Of a DNA stretch of 64,000 nt, positions 1 through 8,733 are shown in pieces. Under the pieces are notes generated by a model. The model saw only the letters and a program-made list of their open reading frames with translations. It was not told the DNA's origin and did not search any database. The stretch's first letter is position 1. Every line of letters starts with the position of its first letter. A program made the translations under genes and the position numbers. The DNA lies in assembly GCA_014656015.1 (NCBI GenBank), contig BNBP01000016.1, forward strand, positions 1 to 64,000, given 5' to 3'. The DNA is from Streptomyces griseoaurantiacus (GTDB lineage Bacteria; Actinomycetota; Actinomycetes; Streptomycetales; Streptomycetaceae).

Positions 1-211
1 CTGGCGGAAGAAGTACCCGGACGTCGAGGTGGACGAGCTGTCCCGCCTCGGCAGTCCCGCGAGCCACCTGATCGACGCCTCCCACGACGCCTCGCTCGTC
101 GTCGTCGGCCGCCGCGTCCGCCGGGGCCCGTTCGGCGTGCACATCGGGGCCGTCACCCACGCGGTCATGCACCACGCCACCGCCCCCGTCGCCGTCGTCG
201 CACATCGATGA
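1..211 (+). CDS. Universal stress protein, C-terminal part (5' end outside window)
   Basis: The reading frame is open from base 2, so the gene starts outside the window; about 69 residues are visible. The piece matches the C-terminal half of a UspA domain: a segment ending SLVVVGRR, a Gly-rich nucleotide-loop region (RRGPFGVHIGAVTHAVMHHA) and the terminal beta-strand APVAVVAH. Family knowledge: UspA-type proteins are cytoplasmic, often bind ATP, and are induced by starvation, hypoxia or redox stress. Actinomycete versions usually carry two such domains; only the last is visible. The next gene is an alcohol dehydrogenase followed by debris of CBS and Usp genes, a combination typical of hypoxia/dormancy loci. 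Confidence 0.88.
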   Translation, partial: WRKKYPDVEVDELSRLGSPASHLIDASHDASLVVVGRRVRRGPFGVHIGAVTHAVMHHATAPVAVVAHR

Positions 212-223
212 CAGCGGGGCCCG

Positions 224-243
224 CTCCGGCGCTCGGGCCGGAG
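224..243 (+). terminator. Hairpin downstream of the universal stress gene
   Basis: CTCCGGC and GCCGGAG form a perfect 7-bp stem with a 6-nt loop, 13 nt after the TGA of the stress-protein gene. There is no U-tract, as is usual in Streptomyces, so the call rests on position and symmetry only. Confidence 0.45.
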
Positions 244-433
244 GGGCGGTGTGCGGGGGCCGGTCGGCCCGAGCGGGTTTCGGCATACGGGTGAAGACTG
301 GAGAGGTGGGGTCGGCCGGCGCACGGACGCGCGTGGCCCGGACTTCCCGCTGCCGCGGCGGGCCGGGCGCGTCCGTTCGCCGCCGTCCGCCCCTGTACGA
401 CTCCGCACCAGACACCGAAGGATGGGATGCGAC

Positions 434-1540
434 ATGAAGGGCTACGTGTTCCACGGGCCCGGACGATCCGCGTGGGAGGACGTTCCGGACCCGGACGTGA
501 AGGAGCCCACGGACGCGGTGGTGCGGGTGGACGCCGTCACGATCTGCGGCACGGACCTGCACATCCTCAAGGGCGATGTGCCCGAGGTGGGTCCGGGCAC
601 CGTGCTCGGTCACGAGGCGGTGGGCGAGGTCGTGGAGGTCGGCGGCGATGTGCGTACCGTGCGCCCGGGGGACCGGGTCCTGGTGTCCTGCATCACCGCC
701 TGCGGCCGGTGCCGCTACTGCAGGGAAGGCGCCTACGGGCAGTGCCTCGGCGGTGGCGGCTGGATCCTCGGGCATCTGATCGACGGGACGCAGGCCGAGT
801 ACGTCCGCGTCCCGTACGCCGATCTCTCCGTGCACCCACTGCCCGGAACGTTCCCCGACCAGGACGCCGTACTGCTGGCCGACATCCTTCCCACGGCCTA
901 CGAGGTGGGCGTCCTCAACGGAGGCGTCCGCCCCGGGGACACGGTGGTCGTGGTGGGGGCCGGCCCCGTGGGACTGGCGGCGGTCGCCACGGCCCGGCTC
1001 TTCTCGCCCGAGCGCGTCATCGCCGTCGACGTCGCCGCGGCGCGTCTTGAGGCCGCACGGGGCATGGGCGCCGACGCGGTCGCCGACGCGCGCGAGGATC
1101 CCGCCCAGCTGGTCGCCGACCTCACGGGCGGACTCGGCGCGGACGTGGTCGTCGAGGCGGTGGGCCTGCCGGAGACCTTCGAGATGTGCACGCGGATGGT
1201 GCGCGCCGGGGGCCACGTCGCCAACGTCGGCGTCCACGGCAGACCGGCCACCCTGCACCTGGAGGATCTGTGGATCAAGAACCTGACGCTGACCACGGGC
1301 CTCGTCGACACCTACTCCACGCCGACGCTGCTGCGCATGGCCTCCGCCGGCCGGTTGCCCCTGGGGGACCTGGTGACCCACACCTTCCCGCTCGACCGGA
1401 TGGAGGAGGCCTACGACGTCTTCTCCCGGGCGGCCGAGACCGGTGCCCTCAAGGTCGTGCTGGGCGGCCCGCGACGCGAGGTCGTCGCCGTCGGAGCGGA
1501 CGCGGAGAAGGCCGCCGACGGGACGGGCATCGTCCCGTAG
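434..1540 (+). CDS. Zinc-dependent alcohol dehydrogenase (MDR family)
   Basis: 368 residues, normal for a medium-chain zinc alcohol dehydrogenase that oxidises alcohols with NAD(P). Catalytic zinc ligands are visible as Cys38 (TICGTDLH) and His60-Glu61 (GHE). Structural zinc is served by Cys90, Cys93, Cys96 and Cys104. The Rossmann fold has VVGAGPVGLAA near residue 173. The ATG at 434 is chosen because the family N-terminus (MKGYVF) starts there with AAGGA upstream; the frame stays open further 5' but that part looks non-coding. It follows a stress-protein gene in the same direction with a possible terminator between. The substrate cannot be told from sequence; formaldehyde-type or general short-chain alcohols are possible. 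Confidence 0.93.
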   Translation: MKGYVFHGPGRSAWEDVPDPDVKEPTDAVVRVDAVTICGTDLHILKGDVPEVGPGTVLGHEAVGEVVEVGGDVRTVRPGDRVLVSCITACGRCRYCREGAYGQCLGGGGWILGHLIDGTQAEYVRVPYADLSVHPLPGTFPDQDAVLLADILPTAYEVGVLNGGVRPGDTVVVVGAGPVGLAAVATARLFSPERVIAVDVAAARLEAARGMGADAVADAREDPAQLVADLTGGLGADVVVEAVGLPETFEMCTRMVRAGGHVANVGVHGRPATLHLEDLWIKNLTLTTGLVDTYSTPTLLRMASAGRLPLGDLVTHTFPLDRMEEAYDVFSRAAETGALKVVLGGPRREVVAVGADAEKAADGTGIVP

Positions 1541-1571
1541 CGAGGCCCGGGCGGTAGCGCGTCACGGCCGG

Positions 1572-1592
1572 CCGGCCGTACGGCACGGCCGG
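1572..1592 (+). terminator. Hairpin after the alcohol dehydrogenase gene
   Basis: CCGGCCG and CGGCCGG form a 7-bp perfect stem with a 7-nt loop, about 30 nt after the dehydrogenase stop codon. No U-tract. A weak call. Confidence 0.38.
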
Positions 1593-1634
1593 CAGCACGT
1601 CATCGCCGGTCGTACGGCACCGGGCCGGGGGTGC

Positions 1635-1829
1635 GAGCCGGTCCGGGTCGCTGTCGCGGAACCCCTCCTCGAGGCGCAGATCCGCCTCGGAGGCGACGCC
1701 GACGACGCGGCCCTCGCCCTCCAGGACGGGCAGGGCCCCGGCCTTCCGGTCCCGCATGAGCGTGACGATGCCCTTGAACGGGGCGTACCGGCCCACGGTC
1801 ACGGCGGTGTGGGTCATGACGTCACCCAC
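1635..1829 (-). pseudogene. Remnant of a CBS-domain protein gene
   Basis: From a GTG at 1829 the minus strand encodes VGDVMTHTAVTV, then PFKGIVTLM, GALPVLEGEGRVVGV, ASEADLRLEE and RDSDPDR. This is clearly the first CBS motif of the CBS (often CBS-BON) proteins common in Streptomyces stress clusters. After about 65 residues the frame loses all resemblance, continuing as Arg/Pro-rich sequence that runs into the antisense of the dehydrogenase gene. A functional protein needs two CBS repeats to make a Bateman module, so this is a 3'-deleted remnant. An alternative is that a very short one-motif protein is still made. Confidence 0.62.
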
Positions 1830-1977
1830 GGGGCGCACGCCACGGGAGCACCGAGGCCGCCAGGGCCGAAGATCCCGCACGGGGGGCCGGGACGCCCATG
1901 CCCGACACCTGCCGACGGCGCGACCGTGGAAGGGGACCCCTCCTGCACGTCATACAGCGAGAGAGAAGGCGGCGGGG

Positions 1978-2065
1978 ACCCGCTTCGGGCTCCAGCTCGG
2001 CCGGGTCGGCCACACTGCTGCACCACGCGGTCTGCCCGGTGGCCGTCGTCCCGCAACCCGCGTGA
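1978..2065 (+). pseudogene. Remnant of a universal stress protein C-terminus
   Basis: Two short stretches in different frames join into a UspA C-terminus. TRFGLQLGRVGH is read from 1978 to 2013; after one extra base (A2014) LLHHAVCPVAVVPQPA is read from 2015 to a TGA at 2063-2065. This matches the end of the first gene in the window in style (FGVHIGAV, MHHATAPVAVV). Nothing recognisable precedes it. I infer a decayed second Usp gene, with the hairpin at 2104-2130 as its old terminator. Confidence 0.6.
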
Positions 2066-2103
2066 CACGCCGCAAGGGAGGCGCACCGACTTGCCGGGCA
2101 CCT

Positions 2104-2130
2104 GACGGACGGGCCCCTCGCCCGTCCGTC
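2104..2130 (+). terminator. Strong hairpin downstream of the Usp remnant
   Basis: GACGGACGGGC and GCCCGTCCGTC form a perfect 11-bp stem with a 5-nt loop, 39 nt after the stop codon of the Usp remnant. It may insulate the LuxR gene that follows. Apart from this and the two remnants, 1541-2441 holds nothing I can assign. Confidence 0.6.
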
Positions 2131-2441
2131 TCCCTGCCGCACTCCGTATGCGTGGGGCAGGGAAGGGAACCATTGCGGGATCCCGCTCCGGAGTGCCCGG
2201 ACGGCCACCGGGCGCGACACTGAAGGAAGCCGCAAGACGCGACCGGCCCCGCGCAGGCTCTCGCGCAGACCCCCGCGGCCGCCGCCGGGGCGAGGACCCG
2301 TCGTCGTCGGAAAGGGCGGACCATGTGCCGCTGGACCATCCACTCGGACGCACGCCACCTGCCCGACCCGGCTCCGCGTGTGCCGGAACTCCCGCAGCGG
2401 CCCGCGTGGGTCAGGAGCCGGGGGAGCCGGGGCCGAGCGGG

Positions 2442-5138
2442 ATGAGCGCCACCGACCGCACGGCCCCGGACCCGGCCGCCACCGGCACCGACCCGGTGGG
2501 CGACCCGTACCTGCGCACACGGTTCACCCTCCCCTCGCGGCCCACCACCTTCCTGCGGCGGCGGCGTCTCCTCGACCGTCTGGACCAGGCGCTGCGCACA
2601 CCGCTGACCCTGGTCAACGGCCCGGCGGGAGCGGGCAAGACGCTCCTCGTGGCCGACTGGGCCGCGGGGCTGCCGTCACCGGTGGCCTGGCTGACCGTCG
2701 AGGCGGGGGACCAACGGCCGGGGGTGTTCTGGGCCTACGTCTTCGAGGCCCTGCGCACCTGCGGGGCGCGGGCGGCCGAGGCCGCCGGGGCCCCCGCGAA
2801 TCCGGGGGGTGTGGGGCACGGTCTGCTGGCCGCACTCGCCGCCGAGCTGAACGCCCGCGACCGGCCCGCCGTCCTCGTGCTCGACGAGTACGACCGCGTC
2901 ACCGCACCCGAGGTCGCGGAACAGCTCGAATTCGTCCTGCGCCACGCCGGACAGGGGCTGCGCCTCGTTCTCGTCACCCGCACCGAACCACAGCTCCCCC
3001 TGCATCGCTACCGGGCCGCGGGCGAACTGACCGAGATACGCGGCGCCGAACTGTCACTCACCCCGCAGGAGGCCGACGCGCTGCTGCGGCTGCACGGACT
3101 GCGCCTCCCCTCGCACGCCACGTCCGCGCTGGTGGAGCGCACCCGGGGCTGGGCGGCCGGACTGCGGCTGTCGGCCCTGGCGGCCCAGGGGAGTTCCGAT
3201 CCCGAGCGGTATCTGAAGGAGTTCGAGGCGGGGCACAGCACGGTCGCGGACTTCCTGCTCGCCGAGGTCCTCAAGGGCAGGACGCCGCAGGCGCAGGACC
3301 TGCTGCTGCGGGTCAGCGTCCTGGACCGCTTCTGCCCGGACCTGGCCGACGCCCTCACCCTGCGCAAGGACGCCGAACCCCTCCTCGCCGAGCTGCACCG
3401 GGAGAACGCGTTCATCGAGCGGCTCGCACACTCCTGGTACCGGCTGCACCCGCTCTTCCGGGAAATACTCCGGGCCCACCTGCGCGAACGGCTGCCGGGA
3501 CTGGAGCCGGAACTGCACCTGCGGGCCGCGCGATGGCTGCGCCGCTCCGGATTCGTCGCGGAGGCACTCACCCAGGGCGCCGCGGGCGGAGACTTCGACC
3601 TCGCGGCCGGTGCGCTGGTCGACGACCTGGCGATCGGCGAACTCTTCACCGGACTGCGCTCGGACGGTCTCCTCCAGCTCTTCGCCGGCATGGGACCGGA
3701 GGCCTCGAGCGAGGCGAGCGACCTCGTCCGGGCCGCCGGTGCCCTCGCCCGCCGCGACCTCGACCACGGTCTGCGAGGGCTGCGGCGGGCCGAGCAACGG
3801 CTCTTCGACGCCGAGGACCGTCCGGACCTGGCGGCGGCCCGGCTGAGCTGCACGCTGCTGCAGGCGCTCGCGGCCCGGCTGACCGGATGCCCGCCGAGGG
3901 CGGAGCGGGCCGCCGCCGCGGCCGGGCAACTCCTCCGGGACCTGCCGGACCGTCTGCTGGACGAGCACCAGGAGCTGACCGCCCTGCTGATGACGCACCT
4001 GGGTTCGGTCCGCCTGTGGGAGGGACGCTACGAGGAGGCGCGTACCGCGCTGCTCCGCGGCGCCGACGCCCCCGGAGGGTCCGCCACCGTGCTGCCCCGC
4101 ACGGAGGCGATGGGACACCTGGCGCTGGCCGACTACCTGAACGGCTGGCCCGGCCGGGCGGAACGCAGGGCCCGGGCCGCGGTGTCCGAGGGCGAACTCG
4201 CCGGGCTGCCCGGACCGCCCGGCGCCGGCCTCGGACGCATGGTCCTCGCCGCCGTCGCGGTGGACCGTCAGGAACTCGGCCGGGCCCGGAGCCTGCTCGA
4301 CGAGACGGCGGGGTCGCCGGCGCGGGAGCACGATCCGGTGCCGACGGCGCTGCGGGCCCTCGCCGCGTCCCGCCTCCTCCTCGACGAGGACGAGACGGAC
4401 GCCGCCGCGGAGGCGGCGGAGACGGCCGTGCCCACGACCGTCGCCTCCCCCTGGGCGCAGGGGCACGCCGCCGTCGTCCGCTCCGCCGCGTGTCTCGCCG
4501 CCGGACGGCCGGACGAGGCGCTCCGGCTCCTCCACGTCGTCTCCGGCGAACAGCCGGTGTGCGCCGTGGAGGCGGCGGCGATCCAGGTCGCCGCGGGACG
4601 ACCCCGCGCGGCGGACGACCTGCTCGGCGCCGTCCGCGCCGAGGGACGCGCCGGGCCCGCGGTGCGCGTGGGGGCGGCGCTGGTGCGGGCCCGGGCGGCG
4701 CGGGACACGGGAGAGACGGACCTGGCCCGCAGACTCCTCGCGCGCGCCCTCCTCGACGCCCGGCGCGAGCGCCTGCGGCGCCCCTTCCTCCGTGCGGGGG
4801 AGTGGATCGAACCACTGCTGGCCACGAGCCCGCTGCGCGAACTCGCCGAGGGCTGGCTCCTGCCCGGTCCGCCACCGGGACACGGTCCGCCACCGGGGCA
4901 CGGCGGGCAGCCGCGGGCCGTGTCCGAGACCGTGCCCCTGGTGCCGGTGGAGCTGAGTGGACGCGAGCGGGACGTCCTGCGGCGGCTGGCGCGCATGAGG
5001 ACGACGGAGGAGATCGCGGCCGACCTGTACGTGTCCGTGAACACGGTCAAGACCCACCTCAAGAGCGCGTACCGGAAGCTGGCGGTGAACCGGCGCGGTG
5101 ACGCGGTCAACCGGGCACGGGAACTCGGCCAGCTGTGA
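2442..5138 (+). CDS. Large LuxR-family (LAL/MalT-like) ATP-binding transcriptional regulator
   Basis: 898 residues from ATG 2442; a GTG 36 nt upstream is an alternative start. The NTPase domain begins at once: PYLRTRF and a Walker A GPAGAGKT at residues 60-67, then a Walker B-like LVLDEYD. A long helical, TPR-like middle follows. The C-terminal 60 residues are a LuxR-type HTH (LSGRERDVLRRLA, EEIAADLYVSVNTVKTHL). Family knowledge: these MalT-like signal-transducing ATPases bind an inducer, oligomerise with ATP and activate promoters. In Streptomyces they control catabolic or secondary-metabolite genes. There is no clear target next to it; the following gene encodes a small membrane protein. 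A proline-rich hinge (PGPPPGHG repeated) separates the TPR part from the HTH. Confidence 0.93.
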   Translation: MSATDRTAPDPAATGTDPVGDPYLRTRFTLPSRPTTFLRRRRLLDRLDQALRTPLTLVNGPAGAGKTLLVADWAAGLPSPVAWLTVEAGDQRPGVFWAYVFEALRTCGARAAEAAGAPANPGGVGHGLLAALAAELNARDRPAVLVLDEYDRVTAPEVAEQLEFVLRHAGQGLRLVLVTRTEPQLPLHRYRAAGELTEIRGAELSLTPQEADALLRLHGLRLPSHATSALVERTRGWAAGLRLSALAAQGSSDPERYLKEFEAGHSTVADFLLAEVLKGRTPQAQDLLLRVSVLDRFCPDLADALTLRKDAEPLLAELHRENAFIERLAHSWYRLHPLFREILRAHLRERLPGLEPELHLRAARWLRRSGFVAEALTQGAAGGDFDLAAGALVDDLAIGELFTGLRSDGLLQLFAGMGPEASSEASDLVRAAGALARRDLDHGLRGLRRAEQRLFDAEDRPDLAAARLSCTLLQALAARLTGCPPRAERAAAAAGQLLRDLPDRLLDEHQELTALLMTHLGSVRLWEGRYEEARTALLRGADAPGGSATVLPRTEAMGHLALADYLNGWPGRAERRARAAVSEGELAGLPGPPGAGLGRMVLAAVAVDRQELGRARSLLDETAGSPAREHDPVPTALRALAASRLLLDEDETDAAAEAAETAVPTTVASPWAQGHAAVVRSAACLAAGRPDEALRLLHVVSGEQPVCAVEAAAIQVAAGRPRAADDLLGAVRAEGRAGPAVRVGAALVRARAARDTGETDLARRLLARALLDARRERLRRPFLRAGEWIEPLLATSPLRELAEGWLLPGPPPGHGPPPGHGGQPRAVSETVPLVPVELSGRERDVLRRLARMRTTEEIAADLYVSVNTVKTHLKSAYRKLAVNRRGDAVNRARELGQL

Positions 5139-5274
5139 GGGACGCCGCGGCCGGGCGCTCCGGTCGCACCGGGGGAAGCCCTTGCGGCTCGTCCGCTTCC
5201 GGCCCGTCGAGCCGGGCGGAGACGTACGACTCGGTGACGGCCTGGTCATGGGCACCGGGCGGAGGGAGGACCTC

Positions 5275-5805
5275 GTGTCCAGAGGCGTAGGTACCGGCGG
5301 GGCGAGCCGGGCTGCGGAGCAGTCGGCCGGGCACGGGGCCCACGCGGATTCCACGGGCGGTGTCTACGGCTCCATGCTGGCCGCCTCCGTCGTCGTCGGC
5401 GCCGGTTCCCTCGGTTCCTTCCCGCGTGCCGAACTGATCCTTCTGCTGCTGTCGACCGGCCTGGTGTTCTGGATCGCGCACGTCCACGCCGAGTTGTTCG
5501 GGGCACGGCTCGCCCGGCAGCCTCCGACCCGTCGGGTGGTCCTGCGCGTGTGCCGGGAGGAATGGCCGATCGTGGAGGCGGCCGTGCCACCGGCCGTGGC
5601 CGTGGCGGTCGGTCCGCTGCTGGGGCTGGATGTCCAGGGCGGCCTGTGGCTGGCGCTGTCCGTCGCCCTCGCCGGTCAGGTCGGGTGGTCCGTGGCCGCG
5701 GCACGCGGCGCGGGCGCCGCACGGCGGCTGGTGGCCACGACCGCGGTGGTCAACGTCCTGCTCGGGACGGTGATCGTCGTCCTCAAGATCGCCCTGACGC
5801 ACTGA
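5275..5805 (+). CDS. Hypothetical membrane protein (about 4 TM segments)
   Basis: 176 residues. The GTG at 5275 is chosen because GGAGGGAGGA lies just upstream; an in-frame ATG at 5248 has no such site. After about 30 polar residues there are four hydrophobic stretches (GSMLAASVVVGAGSLGSF; ELILLLLSTGLVFWIAHVHA; AVPPAVAVAVGPLLGL; and the C-terminal VVNVLLGTVIVVLKIAL). Similar small integral membrane proteins are frequent in Streptomyces; no enzymatic motif is visible. It follows the LuxR gene by 136 nt on the same strand, so it could be its target, but nothing proves this. Confidence 0.72.
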   Translation: MSRGVGTGGASRAAEQSAGHGAHADSTGGVYGSMLAASVVVGAGSLGSFPRAELILLLLSTGLVFWIAHVHAELFGARLARQPPTRRVVLRVCREEWPIVEAAVPPAVAVAVGPLLGLDVQGGLWLALSVALAGQVGWSVAAARGAGAARRLVATTAVVNVLLGTVIVVLKIALTH

Positions 5806-6020
5806 GGCCGTGCCGGCGCGTCGAGACGTGGCGACGCACTGGGACCGGGCCGGCGTACCGGGACCGCGTGGCAGGGCGCGGAGGGCGCTGACGTGCCCGA
5901 GACCGTGGAGTCACCTCCGGCGGGTGAGGCCGAGGGAGGGCGGAAGGACGCACGATCGACGCAGACAAGACACCGCCCGCGCCGAAGCGGGGGGCAGCCC
6001 GACCGGCGGAAGGTCCGCGC

Positions 6021-6218
6021 GTGCGCTACGAGATCCGCGTCGAGGGACATGTGTCGGAGACGCTCACGAACGCGTTCCCGGAGATGGAGCACGTCGTGAT
6101 GTCGGGGCAGACCGTCCTGTTCGGCACCGTGATCGACGAGGCCCACCTCTACGGGCTGCTCGTGCGCTGCCAGTCGCTGGGGTTGCGCGTCATGGAGATG
6201 CGGCAACTCCCGGAATGA
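6021..6218 (+). CDS. Small conserved actinobacterial protein
   Basis: 65 residues from a GTG preceded by GGAAGG. The pattern MRYEIRVEGHVSETL, then VLFGTVIDEAHLYGLLVRCQSLGLRVMEMR, suggests a small alpha/beta (ACT-like) fold with a beta-strand, an acidic helix and a C-terminal strand. Proteins of this size and pattern recur in Streptomyces beside membrane and stress genes, with unknown function. Its codon use is regular and the C-terminus ends cleanly, which supports a real gene. The 215 bases before it hold nothing I recognise. Confidence 0.75.
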   Translation: MRYEIRVEGHVSETLTNAFPEMEHVVMSGQTVLFGTVIDEAHLYGLLVRCQSLGLRVMEMRQLPE

Positions 6219-6355
6219 AGGCCGCTCGGGGCGCCCGCCCGTGAGGACGGCGCTCCGTTCACCCGTCCCGGGTGAGGCCGCGCGGCGCATCCGTGAGCAG
6301 TCTGATCCCGTGGGGAACCGACGACCCCGGGCGAGGCCCGGAACGGAGGCCGGAC

Positions 6356-6820
6356 ATGACAGCACAGACCTACCTCGCGTACGACTACCCCTTGCTGGGG
6401 GCCTTCTGGACCATGCTGGTCATCTTCCTGTGGATCATGTGGTTCGCCCTGCTGTTCCGCGTGGTCGCCGACATCTTCCGGGACGACGACCTCAGCGGCT
6501 GGGGGAAGACCGGCTGGCTGGTGTTCTGCGTCGTCCTGCCCTTCCTTGGCGTGTTCGTCTACGTCGTCGCCCGCGGCAAGAACATGGGACAGCGGGAGGC
6601 GAAGCGGGTCCGCGCGCAGCGGGAGGACTTCGACAGCTACATCCGGATGACCGCCGCCGGCGGGTCCAGCAGCGTGGACGAACTGGCCCGGCTCTCCGAG
6701 ATCCGCAGCCGGGGCGCCCTCACGGACGAGGAGTTCCGCAGGGCGAAGGACCTGGTCCTGTCCGGTCACGGCCCGGCGGAACGCCCGGGTACGACGGGCA
6801 CGGGCCCCTCCGCCCACTGA
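6356..6820 (+). CDS. Membrane protein with PLD-nuclease N-terminal-like TM region and SHOCT domain
   Basis: 154 residues; ATG 6356 has GGAGG 7 nt upstream. Two TM helices (about 17-39 and 52-72) resemble the PLDc_N region seen in small anchors, including the WxKTGWLVFCVVLPFLGVFVYV signature. Residues 107-135 form a SHOCT domain (VDELARLSEIRSRGALTDEEF), a short C-terminal oligomerisation motif. Such proteins are common in actinobacteria and probably act as membrane anchors or oligomerisation partners. It starts a run of three small membrane-protein genes (to 7629) separated by 36-50 nt, so they are probably co-transcribed. Confidence 0.85.
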   Translation: MTAQTYLAYDYPLLGAFWTMLVIFLWIMWFALLFRVVADIFRDDDLSGWGKTGWLVFCVVLPFLGVFVYVVARGKNMGQREAKRVRAQREDFDSYIRMTAAGGSSSVDELARLSEIRSRGALTDEEFRRAKDLVLSGHGPAERPGTTGTGPSAH

Positions 6821-6856
6821 CACACCCGCATCCCCTCCCACGAAACGAGGCCCGAG

Positions 6857-7318
6857 ATGACCGCCGCACACACGCACCCGGCGCGTACCACCAGACAGGA
6901 CTGGGCGACCGGTCTGACCGCCTTCGCGGCCGTGATGCTGTTCCTCGCCGGACTGCTCACCCTCTTCAGGGGCATCATGGCCATCGCCGAGGACGACGTC
7001 TTCGTCACCACACCCAACTACGTCTTCCAGTTCGACCTCACCGGCTGGGGCTGGATCCATCTCGCCCTGGGCGTGGTCGCCATGATCGTCAGCGCCGGAC
7101 TGATCAGACCGAAGATGTGGGCGCGGATCGCCGGCGTCGCCATCGCCGCACTCGTGATCATCGCCAACTTCCTCTCCCTGCCGTACTACCCGGTGTGGTC
7201 CGTCGTCATGATCACCGTCTCGGGCTTCATCGTCTGGGCCCTGTGCGTGGTGCGGCGTGACGGCGACCGCGGGGGAGCGGGCACGGGAGGAGGGCCGACC
7301 GGTGGCGGCACGAGGTGA
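6857..7318 (+). CDS. DUF7144-type four-TM membrane protein
   Basis: 153 residues. Four TM segments are clear (AAVMLFLAGLLTLFRGIMAI; the GWGWIHLALGVVAMIVSAGL stretch; IAGVAIAALVIIANFLSL; VWSVVMITVSGFIVWALCV), with the family's conserved DLTGWGWIHL between TM1 and TM2. The function of the family is unknown; it is widespread in Streptomyces near stress-response genes. An AAACGAGG site lies just upstream of the ATG. The C-terminus is a Gly/Thr-rich tail of about 20 residues. It is the second gene in a likely three-gene membrane operon. Confidence 0.85.
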   Translation: MTAAHTHPARTTRQDWATGLTAFAAVMLFLAGLLTLFRGIMAIAEDDVFVTTPNYVFQFDLTGWGWIHLALGVVAMIVSAGLIRPKMWARIAGVAIAALVIIANFLSLPYYPVWSVVMITVSGFIVWALCVVRRDGDRGGAGTGGGPTGGGTR

Positions 7319-7368
7319 CGGGGTGAGCACACCGCACACGGGGGGCCGAGGAGAGGGAGAGGAAGCTC

Positions 7369-7629
7369 ATGACCAGGGCCGGTACTGACAGGGCGTACGC
7401 GGACGGACCGCACTCCTCCCACCCCGCGCTCCGCCGCATGGCTCCGTTCGCCGTGATCACCGCGATCGCCCTGGTCTTCATCTTCGAGAACCGCTCGCAC
7501 GTGGAGATCCGCCTCCTCGTGCCCATGGTCACCATGCCCCTGTGGGGCGCCCTCCTGATCGCCTGGGCCCTCGGCGTCCTCGCCTGCGTCTTCACGGTGC
7601 GGCGCCGCTCGCACCGGCACCCACGGTGA
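7369..7629 (+). CDS. LapA-domain (DUF1049) membrane protein
   Basis: 86 residues with two TM helices: FAVITAIALVFIFENRSHVEI and then LWGALLIAWALGVLACVFTV. The FIFENRxxVEIRLL turn between them is the hallmark of the LapA/DUF1049 family. In proteobacteria LapA helps lipopolysaccharide assembly; actinobacteria lack LPS, so the role here is unknown. A GGAGAGGAAGC stretch precedes the ATG. It is the last gene of the small membrane operon; the next gene has its own ribosome site 63 nt away. Confidence 0.85.
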   Translation: MTRAGTDRAYADGPHSSHPALRRMAPFAVITAIALVFIFENRSHVEIRLLVPMVTMPLWGALLIAWALGVLACVFTVRRRSHRHPR

Positions 7630-7692
7630 CGCGCCGCCGGTGGGAACCTCCGGTACCGCTATGTTGGCCCAGGGCGGGCGAGCGGAGGTGGC

Positions 7693-8733
7693 ATGCGGGT
7701 GACAGGGGGGACCGGGACGGTCGTACCCGTCGAAGGTGATCCGGCGGCGAGCGAGGAGGACGAGCCCGGTTGGCCCCGGTACTGGCCGCTCCTCCTGCTG
7801 GGAGCGGCCGTCGTGCCGGGCGGGCTGCTCTGGGTGCTCCACCTCGGGAACCGGTGGATGGAGACACCGGCGATGCAGGCGTGGCGCACTGTCTGTCTCG
7901 CCGTGGTCGTGCAGGCGCTCCCCTTCCTGCTGTTGGGAACGCTCCTGTCCGGTGCCATCAACGCCTTCGTCCCCGCGCGCGTGTTCCAGCGTGTGCTGCC
8001 CCGCCGTCCGGTGTACGCCGTACCGGTCGCCGGTGTGGCAGGGGTGATACTTCCGGGCTGCGAATGCGCCTCGGTGCCTGTGGCGAACAGCCTGATCAAG
8101 CGGGGCGTCACACCCGCGGCCGCCTTCACGTTCCTGTTGTCGGCGCCCGCGATCAACCCGGTGGTGCTGACGGCCACCGCGGTGGCCTTCCCCGGTGATC
8201 CGGCCATGGTCCTCGCCCGCTTGCTGGCCTCCCTGGGCACTGCCTCGGTGATGGGCTGGCTCTGGCTCTGGCTGGGACGGCCCGAGTGGCTGCGGCCGGT
8301 GGTGCGGACGAGCGGCCACCGGACGGGCCGTCATCGCCTGCGGGAGTTCAGGGTCGGCTTCCAGCACGATTTCCTGCAGGCGGGCGGTTTCCTGGTGGTG
8401 GGCGCGGTGGCGGCCGCCACCTTCAATGTGACGGTGCCCCGTTCGGTGCTGGACACGTTCTCCGGAACGCCGTGGCTCTCGGTGGGGTTCCTGGTCGTGC
8501 TGGCGATCGTGCTGGCGGTGTGTTCCGAGGCGGACGCGTTCGTGGCGGCCTCGTTGAGCGGATTCTCGCCGGTCGCGCGGTTGGCGTTCATGGTGGTCGG
8601 CCCGATGGTCGACCTGAAGCTGATCGCTCTGCAGGCGGGCACCTTCGGCCGGGCCTTCGCGTTCCGGTTCTCCGCCGCCACCGTGGTCGTCGCCGTGCTG
8701 TCCAGCGTGCTGATCGGAGGAGTACTGCTGTGA
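7693..8733 (+). CDS. YraQ/DUF318-family permease
   Basis: 346 residues, with GGAGGTGGC directly before the ATG. About eight TM helices and the family signature PGCECASVPV (residues 121-130), followed by LLSAPAINPVVL, identify a YraQ/ArsP-like permease. Relatives include organo-arsenical exporters (ArsP) and Bacillus YcgR, which works with a TIGR03943 partner in a zinc-starvation-controlled pair. That partner follows here with a 4-base stop/start overlap (GTGA), so the two are translated together. The two Cys of GCEC are candidates for metal or metalloid handling. No zinc-uptake-repressor box was recognised upstream. Confidence 0.9.
   Translation: MRVTGGTGTVVPVEGDPAASEEDEPGWPRYWPLLLLGAAVVPGGLLWVLHLGNRWMETPAMQAWRTVCLAVVVQALPFLLLGTLLSGAINAFVPARVFQRVLPRRPVYAVPVAGVAGVILPGCECASVPVANSLIKRGVTPAAAFTFLLSAPAINPVVLTATAVAFPGDPAMVLARLLASLGTASVMGWLWLWLGRPEWLRPVVRTSGHRTGRHRLREFRVGFQHDFLQAGGFLVVGAVAAATFNVTVPRSVLDTFSGTPWLSVGFLVVLAIVLAVCSEADAFVAASLSGFSPVARLAFMVVGPMVDLKLIALQAGTFGRAFAFRFSAATVVVAVLSSVLIGGVLL

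Noticed and set aside
2148..2441. N-terminal extension of the LuxR protein
   Set aside because: The frame is open but Arg/Pro/Gly-rich; family N-termini begin close to residue 20 of the ATG 2442 product.
3054..5354. Long minus-strand open frame of 766 codons opposite the LuxR regulator
   Set aside because: It has Arg/Gln/Gly-rich low-complexity composition, no domain pattern, and is the mirror of a clear LuxR gene; GC-rich DNA gives such shadows on every gene here.
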